Source: Desulfocapsaceae bacterium
Lineage (GTDB): Bacteria > Desulfobacterota > Desulfobulbia > Desulfobulbales > Desulfocapsaceae
Direction: 5' to 3'
NCBI GenBank assembly: GCA_029934775.1
Contig: JAOZLO010000189.1
Location: 1-5,978 of the forward strand
Length of the DNA stretch: 5,978 bases
Position numbers and translations under genes: made by a program. Positions 5,442 to 5,978 of the stretch are shown in pieces. Every line of letters starts with the position of its first letter. Position 1 is the first letter of the stretch. The notes below the pieces were generated by a model that was not told the DNA's origin, made no database searches, and saw nothing but the letters and a program-made list of their open reading frames with translations.

Positions 5442-5978
5442 GTGGAAATAGATCAAAAGCATATTCAGAATCTCGAAGAAGAATACGATCCGGAAATGCA
5501 GATGCGGCCCATGGCACCACCTGCCACATGGGTTGCAGGAATCCTTCTTGCCGCATTGTCCTGTTTTCACTATTACACCGCAGGTTTTGGTCTACTCAGG
5601 GAATCCACCCACCGCGGGGTTCATCTGGCGTTTGTTCTCGGGCTGATTTTTCTTGTATTCGGTTTTAAGAAGAAATCCAAAACAGACGGTTTTCTTGCCA
5701 TTGGAAAGATTCCTGCCCATGATTGGCTGCTGGCGATTATTGCTGCAGTGACTTGCTTTTACATACCATACGTTTTTAACGATCTTGCCTTTCGTGTAGG
5801 AGACCCGCTTCCTGTTGATGTGATTTTTGGTACTATAATGATCATACTGACATTGGAGGCCACTCGCAGGTCGATGGGTATTGCCTTGCCGGTGATCGCT
5901 CTCTGTTTTATTCTCTACGCTCTGTTTGGGCGGTACGCTCCCGGTGTTCTCGTTCATCCCGGTGCAAGCTGGAAGGGG
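5442..5978 (+). CDS. TRAP transporter permease, fused 4TM/12TM type, N-terminal part
   Basis: Inner-membrane permease in which the small (DctQ-like) and large (DctM-like) TRAP subunits are fused, the usual partner of TAXI receptors. Only 179 of a typical 600-700 or more residues are in the window; the frame is open at the right edge. A cytoplasmic N-terminus with the family-style EEEYDPEMQMRP (12-23) precedes hydrophobic segments at about 30-50, 60-75, 95-112, 125-138 and 146-162. The stretch LTLEATRRSMGIALP (136-150) and the YALFGRYAPGVL run (159-170) are characteristic of the fusion family. An in-frame stop at 5418-5420 limits the start. GTG 5442, with GGTGG (5433-5437) 4 nt before it, is chosen because the next in-frame ATG (5496) would cut into the conserved EEEYDPE segment. 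It is 86 bp behind the receptor and surely forms a transporter with it. Confidence 0.93.
   Translation, partial: MEIDQKHIQNLEEEYDPEMQMRPMAPPATWVAGILLAALSCFHYYTAGFGLLRESTHRGVHLAFVLGLIFLVFGFKKKSKTDGFLAIGKIPAHDWLLAIIAAVTCFYIPYVFNDLAFRVGDPLPVDVIFGTIMIILTLEATRRSMGIALPVIALCFILYALFGRYAPGVLVHPGASWKG

Noticed and set aside
5408..5668. Plus-strand frame of 86 codons at the permease start
   Set aside because: It overlaps the clearly homologous permease frame starting at GTG 5442 and encodes a low-complexity, Cys/His/Arg-rich product. It is a shadow.

Overview
The window carries six protein-coding genes, two of them cut by the window edges, from a Gram-negative bacterium. A sulfate-reducing or related Desulfobacterota (former Deltaproteobacteria) source is my best guess. 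It rests on the style of the TAXI-TRAP receptor with its Cys-containing insert, the moderate GC content and the ATCCTGT-type intergenic repeats. That is recollection of family style, not a search result.

Layout: positions 1-473 (minus strand) hold the N-terminal third or so of a family 5 (dipeptide/oligopeptide) ABC transporter substrate-binding protein. It diverges across a 404 bp intergenic region from a plus-strand run of five genes: an SH3b-NlpC/P60 endopeptidase of YkfC type (878-1759), a dipeptide epimerase of the enolase superfamily, YkfB type (1767-2843), an M19 metallo-dipeptidase (3024-4055), a TAXI-type TRAP receptor (4351-5355), and the start of a fused 4TM/12TM TRAP permease (5442 to the right edge).

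The first four genes form a coherent murein-peptide salvage set. The ABC receptor would capture the peptide. The NlpC/P60 enzyme would cut L-Ala-gamma-D-Glu-diaminopimelate into L-Ala-D-Glu plus diaminopimelate. The epimerase would convert L-Ala-D-Glu to L-Ala-L-Glu, and the dipeptidase would release free amino acids. The key residues are visible in all three enzymes. The set resembles Bacillus ykfABCD but has an M19 dipeptidase and no LD-carboxypeptidase in view. The TAXI-TRAP pair is probably a separate transcription unit. Some TAXI receptors bind glutamate, so a link to the released glutamate is possible but unproven.

Non-coding structure: an 18-19 bp GC-rich element, itself a dyad, occurs once upstream of the NlpC/P60 gene (669-687) and once, inverted, just ahead of the dipeptidase start (2990-3007), so the pair brackets the endopeptidase and epimerase genes. 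A second element (4218-4281) combines three tandem 9-mers, an imperfect inverted repeat and a T-run between the dipeptidase and the TAXI gene. Smaller dyads lie at 719-735, 834-843 and 5342-5357, and a perfect 9-bp tandem duplication lies at 5368-5385. I found no RNA gene, CRISPR array, transposase or obvious phage gene. The genes belong to known families; the non-coding repeats are the least explained part.
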